Shown here: positions 1 to 11,658 of the stretch, piece after piece
Layout: each line of letters starts with the position of its first letter
How positions within the stretch are numbered: position 1 is the first letter of the stretch
Origin: Bolinopsis microptera
Taxonomy: Eukaryota; Ctenophora; Tentaculata; Lobata; Bolinopsidae
Length of the DNA stretch: 64,000 bases
Assembly (NCBI RefSeq): GCF_026151205.1
Contig: NC_087078.1
Coordinates: 19,518,265-19,582,264 of the forward strand
Reading direction: 5' to 3'
Position numbers and translations under genes: made by a program
Notes under the pieces: generated by a model
The model's input: only the letters and a program-made list of their open reading frames with translations
Databases searched by the model: none
What the model was told of the DNA's origin: nothing

Positions 1-232
1 GATGTAATCTAGTATTTGTGGGAGATAGCGATGTAATCTAGTATTTGTGGGAGATAGCGATGTAATCTAGTATTTGTGGGAGATAGCGATGTAATCTAGT
101 ATTTGTGGGAGATAGCGATGTAATCTAGTATTTGTGGGAGATAGCGATGTAATCTAGTATTTGTGGGAGATAGCGATGTAATCTAACTTATTTGTGGGAG
201 ATAGCGATGTAATCTAGTATTTGTGGGAGATA
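1..232. repeat. 29-bp minisatellite, left part
   Basis: About eight head-to-tail copies of a 29-bp unit beginning GATGTAATCTAGTATTTGTG. The same unit resumes at 3405, so the LINE at 233-3404 sits inside one original array. The array continues off the left edge. Confidence 0.97.
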
Positions 233-3200
233 TAAACAAAAGCTCTAAGAAACAGATGGTAAACAAAGTAAACATTTCTGTCCCCTAATCTTTCTCACAC
301 AAAAGTCATGCAATTTGCATACTTCTCCATTTAACTCTATTTTGAGCGATTAAAGTTAAATAGTTTAAATCACATAAATTATTTAACGATAATTTTCGAA
401 CACTAAGGTCGTGTAGAATCAGTGAGAAAAGGTTTGACTGCGGTCTTCCACGCCGCCCTTGAAGCTGTAAGGTGTTAACAGCAAAAACAAGCGACGAATA
501 GGCTGGACCATCTGTAGGCCCACGCAGTACATGTCCGAGCATCCTCCACCGACTACGAGCCACTTTAGCTGACAATGGTTCGCTATTGCAGCGTTTATAC
601 AAGTTCTTGTTGGAAATGATGTGAGGGTATTTGTAATTCAAAATTGATCGCAGATGACGTCTGTGAGCAATATCTAGTTTTTCCAATACTGATTTAGGGG
701 CAGCCCAGCAAGATGAATTGTACATTAAAACGGATACTACCAGAGCCTCATACAATAGAAGCCTCTTGCTCAGAGGGATCTTATGGTTCCAAGCTTTCTT
801 GTATTTGTTAAACGCGGCATATCCCAGACATATCCTTCTAGAGATGTCCTCCTTGCTACAAAGCATGGAGCCAAGCGTGATACTCTTTCTCCAGAGCTCG
901 TTCCCTGCAATTGGCTTACCCTGATCGTCTTTAGCTCCCTTTTCAGCTAAGTACACATGAGTGAAATCAGTTTTGTCTTCGTTAACGAAGAGATTCCAAT
1001 CTTTAAGGACTTCTGTTGCAATAGGCAACAGCTCCCTCAAATTGTCCTCATCTTCATCATTGAAGTCGATATCATCAGCATACTCACTGTCAAGTGGAAG
1101 ACCGATATCGGTGATAGGTGGGTTAGGCCTATTCATTTCAGTTTCAAGCCTGTTACGGAGGTCACGCAAGGCACCCGCTAAGACAAGTGTGAACAAACAT
1201 CCAGACAGACAGTCACCTTGGAATGCACCGAGAAAACTCTGGAATTCAGCAGACAGTGTACCGTTGATGTTGACTTTGAGCTTGGTGTTGGAAAGCAAAA
1301 GTCTTACCAAACGGACTTCGTCATCATCACAGCCACACTCAACAAGAAGATCGAGGATGGTAGATCGTCGTATAGTGTCAAAGGCACTAGACATATCGAT
1401 CCCCATACGATGGTATTCCCACCTCTTCCTCTGGACAACTGATAACATCACACGCTGGCACCATACAATGTCAGCACATGATCTACCCTGCTTGTAAGCA
1501 CATTGCCATGGACCAGTGAAGGCATTGACTTTATTCTCAATTCTCTTCAAGGTTGCCATTGAAAGAATCTTTCTAACAGCATTTGAGAGAGTGAGGGGTC
1601 GTAGATTCTTCACTGGACCAATGGGCTTATTTGGCTTCTGTAAGGGGGTAATGTTTGCCTGTCCAATGGGGTCAAGGTAGGAATTGGTCTCGAAGCTTCT
1701 ATTGATAATGTCTGCAAAACGTCTGTGTACTGATCCAGTAGAATACTTGAGAAGCTCGTTAGGAATTCCATCTGGGCCGTTAGCTCGACCATTTTTGAGA
1801 CTTCTGGCAGCTGATCCGATTTCTTCACTAGTGAATGGCTTAACTAGTGGGCGAGGAGGTCCTACAAAAGGTTCTAAAGGTGCTTCATCACGAGTAAGTT
1901 GTTGCTCAAGGTACTTAGCAACTACGGCAGCTTTACCAGTGTCTGTTGCAATATTGCACCCTTTCTCATCATGAACACCAATACTAGAAGGGGCTTTAGG
2001 TAAGTTCAGGGTTCGAACAGCTTCAAACATTTTCTTACTATCTGTTGTTGAACTGATGGTATTACAGATAGCATCAGCAGCAGCTGATCGTTTGTTAGAA
2101 AGTCTCTGCTTGATCTGATTGGTGAGGCAGTTAATAGATGATCTAAGTGAGGTTCTGTCTAAAGACTGGTTATCATTAAGCTGCTGTCTCAACAAGTAAC
2201 GCTGGCTAGATAAGTTTTTCACCTCATCATCGTCGCTGCGATTACGTTTCCTGTGTCTGATGACACCAATTGACGATTTTGCAGCATCCTTTATGGACTC
2301 AAGTAAGCCATTCAAGTCTGAATTTGGATCCAGAGCAGAAACAGTGTTACTTAAGTTATCATCTAAGGATTGACGATATTTCACCTGAATGGTGGGGTTC
2401 GAGGTGAGTTCAGAGGTGTTGAACTTTAAGGATGACTTGGAGTGGCGTTTATAGCAAAGACAGATGTCCTTAAAGTCTACTCTAGTGACAACAAATCTGT
2501 GATCAGAGTATGTCAAAGTGCCTGCATAAGATCTAGAATCTTGTAGCATTGGCTTCGACCTACTCCGACACAGGATGAAATCGATCTGAGAATAGACCGG
2601 GATCGTCTTTTTACTATTTCGCCCGGCACTCCAGTCCTTCCTCCAGCCAGTGTAGGTGGTCGTATGTCGAGCAGGATGATAAAAACCAGTGTTGGAGGCA
2701 AAGAGGTCAAATTCTGATAACAAGTCTAACAAGTTTTCCCCCATATCGTTGCGCAAACCCATACCATGTTTACCCATGAAACGACCAAAACCAAAGTCCT
2801 TATCTGAAGTAGTCATTTTTCCCAACTTTGAATTAAAATCCCCCAAAACAAATATCTCAACATTAGCAGGGACATTTAGAGCGTCCCTAACTTGGCCGTA
2901 GAAATTAATCAACAGTTGTTGATCATTTTCTGCAAGTTTCTTGTGTGGCCCATATACATTGACCACCCTACATTTGATAAATTTTCCTGATTTTGTAGGG
3001 AGTTCTAGGTCCAAAAAGCTTACTCGATCACTGATACTGTTCCAGCATACCACATAGTCAATAAATCGGGGACTGATAACAAAACCGAGTCCATAGTGCC
3101 GGCCATTTTTCTGCTCAAACAATAAGAGTTTGTATCCGTTGCTAAGACTGCAAGAATCCGGTTTTACAACCTTAGTCTCCTGAATAGCGCAGATATCTAT

Positions 3201-3404
3201 GCCGTACCGTAGACAATCGGTACCCAGTTGCTCCCGTTTGCTGTGGATGTCGTCTGGATCGTCACAAGAACCGAGGCCACGTATGTTAAAGGTGGCGAAG
3301 CTGATGAGGAGTGTAGCAAACAGGGATCGTCCTGTAGCTGAGGTAAACATTACGGAGGGCGATGTTGTCGTCTCTCCGCCGCTGGCGTTACCCATACGGT
3401 CCAT
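233..3404 (-). mobile_element. Intact APE-type non-LTR retrotransposon (LINE copy 1)
   Basis: The element lies on the minus strand inside the 29-bp minisatellite. Its 3' end is a short untranslated tail at 233-305, with no clear long poly(A). Its 5' end practically coincides with the start codon at 3404, because array sequence resumes at 3405. There is no room for a first ORF or a 5' UTR, so this is either a one-ORF element or a 5'-truncated copy ending exactly at the ATG. A target-site duplication cannot be told apart from the repeat. One ORF, an APE endonuclease and the C-terminal LGHVLR region suggest an RTE-like clade (inference). Confidence 0.9.
306..3404 (-). CDS. LINE endonuclease-reverse transcriptase, 1,032 aa, intact
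   Basis: The single open frame encodes a retrotransposition enzyme that nicks target DNA and copies its own RNA. The N-terminal APE-like endonuclease shows FNIRGLG (residues 39-45), QETK (75-78), GDFNSKLG (188-195) and the catalytic SDHR (300-303). The reverse transcriptase follows: NGPDGIPNELLKY, LRPLTLSNAVRKIL, palm motif A IDMSSAFDT (669-677) and catalytic YADD (775-778). The C terminus carries RSRWRMLGHVLRG, seen in RTE and related LINE clades. No frameshift or stop interrupts it and every catalytic residue I could check is present, so it may be recently active. No zinc-knuckle or RNase H motif was recognised. It is clearly homologous along its whole length to the copy at 24842-27943. Confidence 0.95.
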   Translation of the reverse strand: MDRMGNASGGETTTSPSVMFTSATGRSLFATLLISFATFNIRGLGSCDDPDDIHSKREQLGTDCLRYGIDICAIQETKVVKPDSCSLSNGYKLLLFEQKNGRHYGLGFVISPRFIDYVVCWNSISDRVSFLDLELPTKSGKFIKCRVVNVYGPHKKLAENDQQLLINFYGQVRDALNVPANVEIFVLGDFNSKLGKMTTSDKDFGFGRFMGKHGMGLRNDMGENLLDLLSEFDLFASNTGFYHPARHTTTYTGWRKDWSAGRNSKKTIPVYSQIDFILCRSRSKPMLQDSRSYAGTLTYSDHRFVVTRVDFKDICLCYKRHSKSSLKFNTSELTSNPTIQVKYRQSLDDNLSNTVSALDPNSDLNGLLESIKDAAKSSIGVIRHRKRNRSDDDEVKNLSSQRYLLRQQLNDNQSLDRTSLRSSINCLTNQIKQRLSNKRSAAADAICNTISSTTDSKKMFEAVRTLNLPKAPSSIGVHDEKGCNIATDTGKAAVVAKYLEQQLTRDEAPLEPFVGPPRPLVKPFTSEEIGSAARSLKNGRANGPDGIPNELLKYSTGSVHRRFADIINRSFETNSYLDPIGQANITPLQKPNKPIGPVKNLRPLTLSNAVRKILSMATLKRIENKVNAFTGPWQCAYKQGRSCADIVWCQRVMLSVVQRKRWEYHRMGIDMSSAFDTIRRSTILDLLVECGCDDDEVRLVRLLLSNTKLKVNINGTLSAEFQSFLGAFQGDCLSGCLFTLVLAGALRDLRNRLETEMNRPNPPITDIGLPLDSEYADDIDFNDEDEDNLRELLPIATEVLKDWNLFVNEDKTDFTHVYLAEKGAKDDQGKPIAGNELWRKSITLGSMLCSKEDISRRICLGYAAFNKYKKAWNHKIPLSKRLLLYEALVVSVLMYNSSCWAAPKSVLEKLDIAHRRHLRSILNYKYPHIISNKNLYKRCNSEPLSAKVARSRWRMLGHVLRGPTDGPAYSSLVFAVNTLQLQGRRGRPQSNLFSLILHDLSVRKLSLNNLCDLNYLTLIAQNRVKWRSMQIA

Positions 3405-6400
3405 CTGTGGGAGATAGCGATGTAATCTAGTATTTGTGGGAGATAGCGATGTAATCTAGTATTTGTGGGAGATAGCGCTGTAATCTAGTATTTGTGGGAG
3501 ATAGCGATGTAATCTAGTATTTGTGGGAGATAGCGATGTAATCTAGTATTTGTGGGAGATAGCGATGTAATCTAGTATTTGTGGGAGATAGCGATGTAAT
3601 CTAGTATTTGTGGGAGATAGCGATGTAATCTAGTATTTGTGGGAGATAGCGATGTAATCTAGTATTTGTGGGAGATAGCGATGTAATCTAATATTTGTGG
3701 GAGATAGCGATGTAATCTAGTATTTGTGGGAGATAGCGATGTAATCTAGTATTTGTGGGAGATAGCGATGTAATCTAATATTTGTGGGAGATAGCGATGT
3801 AATCTAGTATTTGTGGGAGATAGCGATGTAATCTAGTATTTGTGGGAGATAGCGATGTAATCTAATATTTGTGGGAGATAGCGATGTTATCTAGTATTTG
3901 TGGGAGATAGCGATGTAATCTAGTATTTGTGGGAGATAGCGATGTAATCTAGTATTTGTGGGAGATAGCGCTGTAATCTAGTATTTGTGGGAGATAGCGC
4001 TGTAATCTAGTATTTGTGGGAGATAGCGATGTAATCTAGTATTTGTGGGAGATAGCGATGTAATCTAGTATTTGTGGGAGATAGCGCTGTAATCTAGTAT
4101 TTGTGGGAGATAGCGATGTAATCTAGTATTTGTGGGAGATAGCGATGTAATCTAGTATTTGTGGGAGATAGCGATGTAATCTAGTATTTGTGGAGATAGC
4201 GATGTAATCTAGTATTTGTGGGAGATAGCGATGTAATCTAGTATTTGTGGGAGATAGCGATGTAATCTAGTATTTGTGGGAGATAGCGATGTAATCTAGT
4301 ATTTGTGGGAGATAGCGATGTAATCTAGTATTTGTGGGAGATAGCGATGTAATCTAGTATTTGTGGGAGATAGCGATGTAATCTAGTATTTGTGGGAGAT
4401 AGCGATGTAATCTAGTATTTGTGGGAGATAGCGATGTAATCTAGTATTTGTGGGAGATAGCGATGTAATCTAGTATTTGTGGGAGATAGCGATGTAATCT
4501 AGTATTTGTGGGAGATAGCGCTGTAATCTAGTATTTGTGGGAGATAGCGATGTAATCTAGTATTTGTGGGAGATAGCGATGTAATCTAGTATTTGTGGGA
4601 GATAGCGATGTAATCTAGTATTTGTGGGAGATAGCGATGTAATCTAGTATCTGTGGGAGATAGCGATGTAATCTAGTATTTGTGGGAGATAGCGATGTAA
4701 TCTAGTATTTGTGGGAGATAGCGATGTAATCTAGTATTTGTGGGAGATAGCGATGTAATCTAGTATTTGTGGGAGATAGCGATGTAATCTAGTATTTGTG
4801 GGAGATAGCGATGTAATCTAGTATTTGTGGGAGATAGCGATGTAATCTAGTATTTGTGGGAGATAGCGATGTAATCTAACTTATTTGTGGGAGATAGCGA
4901 TGTAATCTAGTATTTGTGGGAGATAGCGATGTAATCTAGTATTTGTGGGAGATAGCGATGTAATCTAGTATTTGTGGGAGATAGCGATGTAATCTAGTAT
5001 CTGTGGGAGATAGCGATGTAATCTTGTATTTGTGGGAGATAGCGATGTAATCTAGTATTTGTGGGAGATAGCGCTGTAATCTAGTATTTGTGGGAGATAG
5101 CGATGTAATCTAGTATTTGTGGGAGATAGCGATGAAATCTAGTATTTGTGGGAGATAGCGATGTAATCTTGTATTTGTGGAGATAGCGATGTAATCTAGT
5201 ATTTGTGGGAGATAGCGATGTAATCTAATATTTGTGGGAGATAGCGATGTAATCTAGTATTTGTGGGAGATAGCGATGTAATCTAGTATTTGTGGGAGAT
5301 AGCGATGTAATCTAATATTTGTGGGAGATAGCGATGTTATCTAGTATTTGTGGAGATAGCGATGTAATCTAGTATTTGTGGGAGATAGCGATGTAAGTAT
5401 TGGGAGATCTGTAATCTAGTATTTGTGGGAGATAGCGATGTAATCTAGTATTTGTGGGAGATAGCGATGTAATCTAGTATTGTGGAGATAGCGATGTATC
5501 TAGTATTTGTGGGAGATAGCGCTGTAATCTAGTATTTGTGGGAGATAGCGATGTAATCTAGTATTTGTGGGAGATAGCGATGTAATCTAGTATTTGTGGG
5601 AGATAGCGATGTAATCTAGTATTTGTGGGAGATAGCGATGTAATCTAGTATTTGTGGGAGGATAGCGATGTAATCTAGTATTTGTGGGAGATAGCGATGT
5701 AATCTAGTTTTGTGGGAGATAGCGATGTAATCTAGTATTTGTGGGAGATAGCGCTGTAATCTAGTATTTGTGGGAGATAGCGATGTAATCTAGTATTTGT
5801 GGGAGATAGCGCTGTAATCTAGTATTTGTGGGAGATAGCGATGTAATCTAGTATTTGTGGGAGATAGCGATGTAATCTAGTATTTGTGGGAGATAGCGAT
5901 GTAATCTAGTATTTGTGGGAGATAGCGAGTAATCTAGTATTTGTGGGAGATAGAGATGTAATCATTATTTGGGGGAGATAGCGATGTAATCTAGTATTTG
6001 TGGGAGATAGCGATGTAATCTAGTATTTGTGGGAGATAGCGATGTAATCTAGTATTTGTGGGAGATAGCGATGTAATCTAGTATTTGTGGGAGATAGCGA
6101 TGTAATCTAGTATTTGTGGGAGATAGCGATGTAATCTAGTATTTGTGGGAGATAGCGATGTAATCTAGTATTTGTGGGAGATAGCGATGTAATCTAGTAT
6201 TTGTGGGAGATAGCGATGTAATCTAGTATTTGTGGGAGATAGCGATGTAATCTAGTATTTGTGGGAGATAGCGATGTAATCTAGTATTTGTGGGAGATAG
6301 CGATGTAATCTAGTATTTGTGGGAGATAGCGATGTAATCTAGTATTTGTGGGAGATAGCGATGTAATCTAGTATTTGTGGGAGATAGCGATGTAATCTAG

Positions 6401-8053
6401 TATTTGTGGGAGATAGCGCTGTAATCTAGTATTTGTGGGGATAGCGATGTAATCTAGTATTTGTGGGAGATAGCGATGTAATCTAGTATTTGTGGGAGAT
6501 AGCGATGTAATCTAGTATTTGTGGGAGATAGCGATGTAATCTAGTATTGTGGGAGATAGCGATGGTAATCTAGTATTTGTGGGAGATAGCGATGTAATCT
6601 AGTATTTGTGGGAGATAGCGATGTAATCTAGTATTTGTGGGAGATAGCGAAATGTAATCTACGTATCTTGCTGTGGGAGATAGCGATGTAATCTAGTATT
6701 TTTGGGACGATAGCGATGTAATCTAGTATTTGTGGGAGATCGCCGACTGTAATCTAGTAATTGTGGGCAGATCGCGCTGAAATCTCGTACTTTGTGGGAC
6801 GATAGCGCTGTCAATCTAGATTTGTGGTAGATAGGCGATGTAACTCTAGTATTTGTGAGGAGATAGCGCTGTAATCTCGTCTTTGTGGGAGATAGCGCTT
6901 GTAATCAAGTATTTGTGGGAGATAGCGATGTAATCTAGTATTAGTGGACGAATAGCGCTGTAATCTAGTAATGTGGGAGATAGCGATGTAATCTAGTGTA
7001 TTGTAATGGGATGATAGCGATGTAATCCTAGTATTTGTGGGAGATAGCGATTGTAATCTAGTATTTGTGGGAGATAGCGATGTAATCTAGTATTTGTGGG
7101 AGATAGCGATGTATCTAGTATTTGTGGGAGATAGAGATGTAATCTAGTATTTGTGGGAGATAGCGATGTAATCTAGTATTTGTGGGAGATAGAGATGTAA
7201 TCTAGTATTTGTGGGAGATAGCGATGTAATCTAGTATTTGTGGGAGATAGCGATGTAATCTAGTATTTGTGGGAGATAGCGATGTAATCTAGTATTTGTG
7301 GGAGATAGAGATGTAATCTAATATTTGTGGGAGATAGTGATGTAATCTAGTATTTGTGGGAGATAGCGATGTAATCTAGTATTTGTGGGAGATAGAGATG
7401 TAATCTAATAATTTGTGTGAGATAGCGATGTAATCTAGTATTTTGTGGGAGATAGCGATGTAATCTAGTATTTGTGGAGATAGCGCTGTAATCTAGTATT
7501 TGTGGGAGATAGCGATGTAATCTAGTATTTGTGGGAGATAGCGATGTAATCTAGTATTTGTGGGAGATAGCGATGTAATCTAGTATTTGTGGGAGATAGC
7601 GATGTAATCTAGTATTTGTGGGAGATAGCGATGTAATCTAGTATTTGTGGGAGATAGCGATGTAATCTAGTATTTGTGGGAGATAGCGATGTAATCTAGT
7701 ATTTGTGGGAGATAGCGCTGTAATCTAGTATTTGTGGGAGATAGCGATGTAATCTAGTATTTGTGGGAGATAGAGATGTAATCTAGTATTTGTGGGAGAT
7801 AGCGATGTAATCTAGTATTTGTGGGAGATTAGCGATGTAATCTAATATTTGTGGAGGATAGCGCTGTAATCTAGTATTTGTGGGAGATAGCGATGTAATC
7901 TAGTATTTGTGGGAGATAGCGATGTAATCTAGTATTTGTGGGAGATAGCGATGTAATCTAGTATTTGTGGGAGATAGCGATGTAATCTAGTATTTGTGGG
8001 AGATAGCGATGTAATCTAGTATTTGTGGGAGATAGCGATGTAATTTCTAATAT
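3405..8053. repeat. 29-bp minisatellite, main array
   Basis: About 160 tandem copies of the 29-bp unit. Recurrent variants are GCGCTG for GCGATG, TAATATTTG for TAGTATTTG, AGAGATG for AGCGATG, and TATCTG for TATTTG. A patch at about 6640-7030 has many single-base indels, unlike the near-perfect rest. No coding potential is seen. Confidence 0.97.
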
Positions 8054-8802
8054 TCGCGAAAATACCCCGCTAACTGAATCCAGCATGCTACAATTTAGCC
8101 CTGACCACATCAACCAATCAATGTAACGGAATTAAGAGTAGCTAGCTGGCTTACCTCTAGAAATACGATACCAAGTGCTCTGTAACTTTATCAAGTGCAG
8201 CACTTGAGTTGTGGGTTGGTTAGCTACAATATCTGGGGGGCCGGGGGGGGGGGGGGGGGGGGGGGGGGGTACACTACACACAATATCTGGCAACGGTGCT
8301 ACTTTATGAATCAGAATTTGTTGAGGGAAGCCGATCCATGTTTATTGTTTATGAAGTTTTCAGGTTGATTTCTAAATCGTTGTCTATTTTAAGGTTATGA
8401 TTACTTATCATATTTGATATTAGGAATATGAACAGTGCCAAGATAACCGAAATAACTGATAACTAAATAACCTTCAATGCCTCAGTGATTGTCGTGTGAT
8501 AAGCATTAAACACCATGCTAAGATCACCGTATAACTTGTTTTCTTAGAAATACATTACCGTGCACGTGGTCTATAACTGCGCTACCTGGCCGTCTATACC
8601 GAGCTGTAAATTAAAGTAACACTTAATAAACATGTTAATAGTCTTGTTAATTACCGTTATTGCACTGATCACCTAATAGTAATATTGATATGATTAGATT
8701 ATGAAAGGCGTGTTGTGTACAATCTAGAAATACCCACGAGGCTTTAATGAGAATGCTCAAGGGAATTGGGACCTGGGACCTGTACAACTTTCCCTTATCA
8801 CC
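8054..8802. other. Unique-looking sequence with a long poly(G) run
   Basis: No gene is recognised here. A G tract interrupted only by CC lies at 8235-8269. The rest is AT-rich sequence without convincing coding. I looked for the missing N-terminal CCDC88 exon (the WVKTF-like and MDLVDG-like segments of the Hook domain) and did not find it. Confidence 0.5.
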
Positions 8803-8933
8803 TGCTGAGTGCTGAGGACTGACAGCCATCCACCAGGCACCTAGGGGCCGGGGGGAGTAGGGGCGGGACCTGCTGAGTGCTGAGTGCTGAGGACTGACAG
8901 CCATGCAGGGGCCGGGGGGAGTAGGGGCGGGAC
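8803..8933. repeat. Tandem duplication of a GC-rich ~65-bp block
   Basis: Two direct copies share TGCTGAGGACTGACAGCCAT and GGGGCCGGGGGGAGTAGGGG. The second copy starts near 8870 and has a small internal deletion. Confidence 0.8.
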
Positions 8934-9524
8934 TTAACGTCCGTGTATAAAACGCTGTTCACTGCATTGGCAATTATTACAAACAATGCGATAGACATTG
9001 TACTATGTCCCATTCTCATAAAGGATCATGCAGGTAGGTGGCTGAACTACTAGACAAAACTAGATTAGTTCCAGGTCAGGTTAGTTATAATTAACTTAGT
9101 TAGTTCTGCTAAGAGAAGAGAAAACCAACTCTCTTACCTGTACATGATGGGACGAATGCCAGGGGGTATAAGACCAGTTCTAATTAGATATAAGAGTGGT
9201 TGTCATGGTTACTGTAAGGGTGAGCAATGAGCCCTCCATTTGGTCATCTTTTGGTTTTGTGTTAATAGGGGGGGGGGGCCTAATAAACCATTCCAGTTCC
9301 AGTTTCCAAGTTGGATTGACACACATTAAAGCCGGTGAGCATGAGACATGGTTCATCATCACATTCGTTATTACTGGGAAGTGCAAAATGCACACTGTAA
9401 TTCGAGAGAGTTCGACGAATTATAAAGTGAATTTTACCACCAAACCCAACCAATGTTAATTAAAGGGAAAAATTTGTACAGCAAAGTGATAATTCCTTGT
9501 ATTTAGTTAACTTCGACCTGTCTG
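8934..9524. other. No recognised gene
   Basis: AT-rich sequence with a G tract near 9270. Short open frames on both strands look incidental. Confidence 0.4.
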
Positions 9525-9632
9525 AAGTACCAGTCACGTACCAGTCACGTACCAGTCACGTAATTTACACGTGCCAGTCACGTACCAGTCACGTACCAGT
9601 CACGTAATTTACACGTGCCAGTCACGTGCTAG
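9525..9632. repeat. Short-period CAGTCACGTAC repeat
   Basis: Eleven-base CAGTCACGTAC units alternate with AATTTACACGTGC, giving a higher-order repeat. Several copies contain the CACGTG or CACGTA core. Confidence 0.85.
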
Positions 9633-9955
9633 TTACAGAAACTGAAGTTTTGCCGACGTGCGAGGGGAACTAATTACCACCAATCAGCTCTGTTTTCTGC
9701 TGCTTTCTACTGATTACTATTTACTGTTTGTAGTGTACACTGTACAGTTAGACACAGTTGTTGGATACTGCTATCTCTCTACTTCTCTGAAGATGGCATG
9801 CAGATGAAATAAACAATAAACATAATTCGTTATCAGTATAATTGTAAGAAAGTATAAATTATTAATTAATTGGCAAAGATAACATCAGCACTGCTGCACT
9901 AATTATAATGAATAGATAATCTGCTTACAAGTTACAATGAAATAGTTATCTGCTT
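9633..9955. other. No recognised gene
   Basis: AT-rich spacer between two tandem repeats. No coding or structural signal is seen. Confidence 0.4.
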
Positions 9956-10600
9956 AACCCAGCTAGCCTTAACCCAGCTAGCACCGACCCAGCTAGCACC
10001 GACCCAGCTAGCACCGACCCAGCTAGCACCGACCCAGCTAGCACCGGACCCAGCTAGCACCGACCCAGCTAGCACCGACCCAGCTAGCAACCGACCCAGC
10101 TAGCACCGACCCAGCTAGCACCGACCCAGCTAGCACCCGACCCAGCTAGCACCGACCCAGCTAGCACCGACCCCAGCTAGCACCGACCCAGCTAGCACCG
10201 ACCCAGCTAGCACCGACCCAGCTAGCACCGACCCGCTAGCACCGACCCAGCTAGCACCGACCCAGCTAGCACCGACCCAGCTAGCACCCGACCCAGCTAG
10301 CACCGACCCAGCTAGCACCGACCCAGCTAGCACCGACCCAGCTAGCACCCGACCAGCTAGCACCGACCCAGCTGCTCCGACCCAGCTAGCACCGACCCAG
10401 CTAGCACCGACCCAGCTAGCACCGACCCAGCTAGCACCGACCCAGCTAGCACCGACCCAGCTAGCACCGACCCAGCTAGCACCGACCCAGCTAGCACCCG
10501 ACCCCTGCCTAGCACCGACCCAGCTAGCACCGACCCAGCTAGCACCGACCCAGCTAGCACCGACCCAGCTAGCACCGACCCAGCTAGCACCGACCCTGCT
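9956..10600. repeat. 15-bp minisatellite CCCAGCTAGCACCGA
   Basis: About 42 copies of a 15-bp unit containing the palindrome GCTAGC. The unit length is a multiple of three and lacks minus-strand stops, so it produces artificial ORFs of repeating GASWV or AGSVL. Scattered 1-bp indels break any single frame, which argues against coding. Confidence 0.95.
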
Positions 10601-10611
10601 CTGGTAGACTA

Positions 10612-10880
10612 GAGCAGCCCTGCAAGTGTGCACTGCTTTAGTGTGCACTGCTTTAGGCTGTAGCCTCCCTGCAAGTGTGCAATGCTTTAGTGTGCACTGC
10701 AAGTGTGCACTGCTTTAGTGTGCACTGCAAGTGTGCACTGCTTTAGAGCCCTGCAAGTGTGCACTGCTTTAGGCTGTAACCTCCCTGCAAGTGTGCACTG
10801 CTTTAGTGTGCACTGCAAGTGTGCACTGCTTTAGAGCCCTGCAAGTGTGCACTGCTTTAGGCTCCCCCCCTTTAGGCTGT
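10612..10880. repeat. Composite repeat of GCAAGTGTGCACTGCTTTAG
   Basis: Irregular tandem copies of a 20-base core are joined by short linkers (TGTGCACT, AGCCCT, GCTGTAACCTCCCT). It follows directly after the 15-bp minisatellite. Confidence 0.9.
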
Positions 10881-11222
10881 AACCTTCCGTTTAAAGGAAC
10901 GCCGACCCGTGAAACACAACTTGGCATTGAGAGTTGCTCGTTGTTTTGGAGAAACGCTTCAAATGTCTGTACACTATTGTTGTGCGTTCTTTGACACGGG
11001 GAGACAGGGCTTAACTGCGGCCGTGTGGTTCTTTGTAAGGGCAGGAATAAAGGAACTGTTTGAAAAGTAGCTAGACTAAAGATAAATTAATAAGTTTTTG
11101 ACTAACTTTCCCTAATTAGCCGGGAAAATTGTTCTTGGACGGTTCCTAGCCGGTGGTTAGCTTACTTCCCAGCTTTCCGGCCCAACAGCAACGTTTTATA
11201 TAACAATAACAATGTTCAGAAA
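10881..11222. other. No recognised gene
   Basis: Spacer sequence in which no exon of the CCDC88 gene could be recognised. Confidence 0.4.
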
Positions 11223-11546
11223 TGTGGAAGTAAAATTTGAACTGTTTCGTAACTCAAACTGCAGGAGTAACATTTGAACTGTTTCTTAACTCAAACTGCA
11301 GGAGTAACATTTGAACTGTTTCGTAACTCAAACTGCAGGAGTAACATTTGAACTGTTTCGTAACTCAAACTGCAGGAGTAACATTTGAACTGTTTCGTAA
11401 CTCAAACTGCAGGAGTAACATTTGAACTGTTTCTTAACTCAAACTGCAGGAGTAACATTTGAACTGTTTCTTAACTCAAACTGCAGGAGTAACATTTGAA
11501 CTGTTTCGTAACTCAAACTGCAGGAGTAACATTTGAACTGTTACAG
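11223..11546. repeat. 37-bp minisatellite ending at a splice acceptor
   Basis: About 8.5 copies of a 37-bp unit containing AACTCAAACTGCAGGAGTAA. The last, truncated unit runs into TGTTACAG, the acceptor of the first recognised CCDC88 exon. Each full unit also holds an acceptor-like AAACTGCAG. Confidence 0.92.
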
Positions 11547-11658
11547 ATCTCCAGCAAGATTCACCATGTCCCGGATAAATAAAGATGTTGGAGATGATCC
11601 TAAACAACGAATCGAAAACCTCAACTCCCTCCTGAAAAATCTCATATTTTATTACGAA
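11547..11658 (+). CDS. CCDC88: CCDC88 exon: Hook domain, RINK segment
   Basis: Acceptor TGTTACAG, donor GAA|GTAAAT. The exon enters with the last base of a codon and leaves in phase 0. It encodes SRINKDVGDDPKQRIENL then LLKNLIFYYE, matching the conserved family block RINKHV..D...RI.NL..L..NI..YY. No upstream exon was identified. Confidence 0.88.

Noticed and set aside
1-8053. CRISPR-like array (29-bp repeats)
   Set aside because: Units are strictly head to tail with no unique spacers, in a eukaryotic context; it is a minisatellite.
10130-10702. Minus-strand 190-codon ORF of repeated GASWV and AGSVL
   Set aside because: Product of a 15-bp repeat without stops; indels switch its frame repeatedly.
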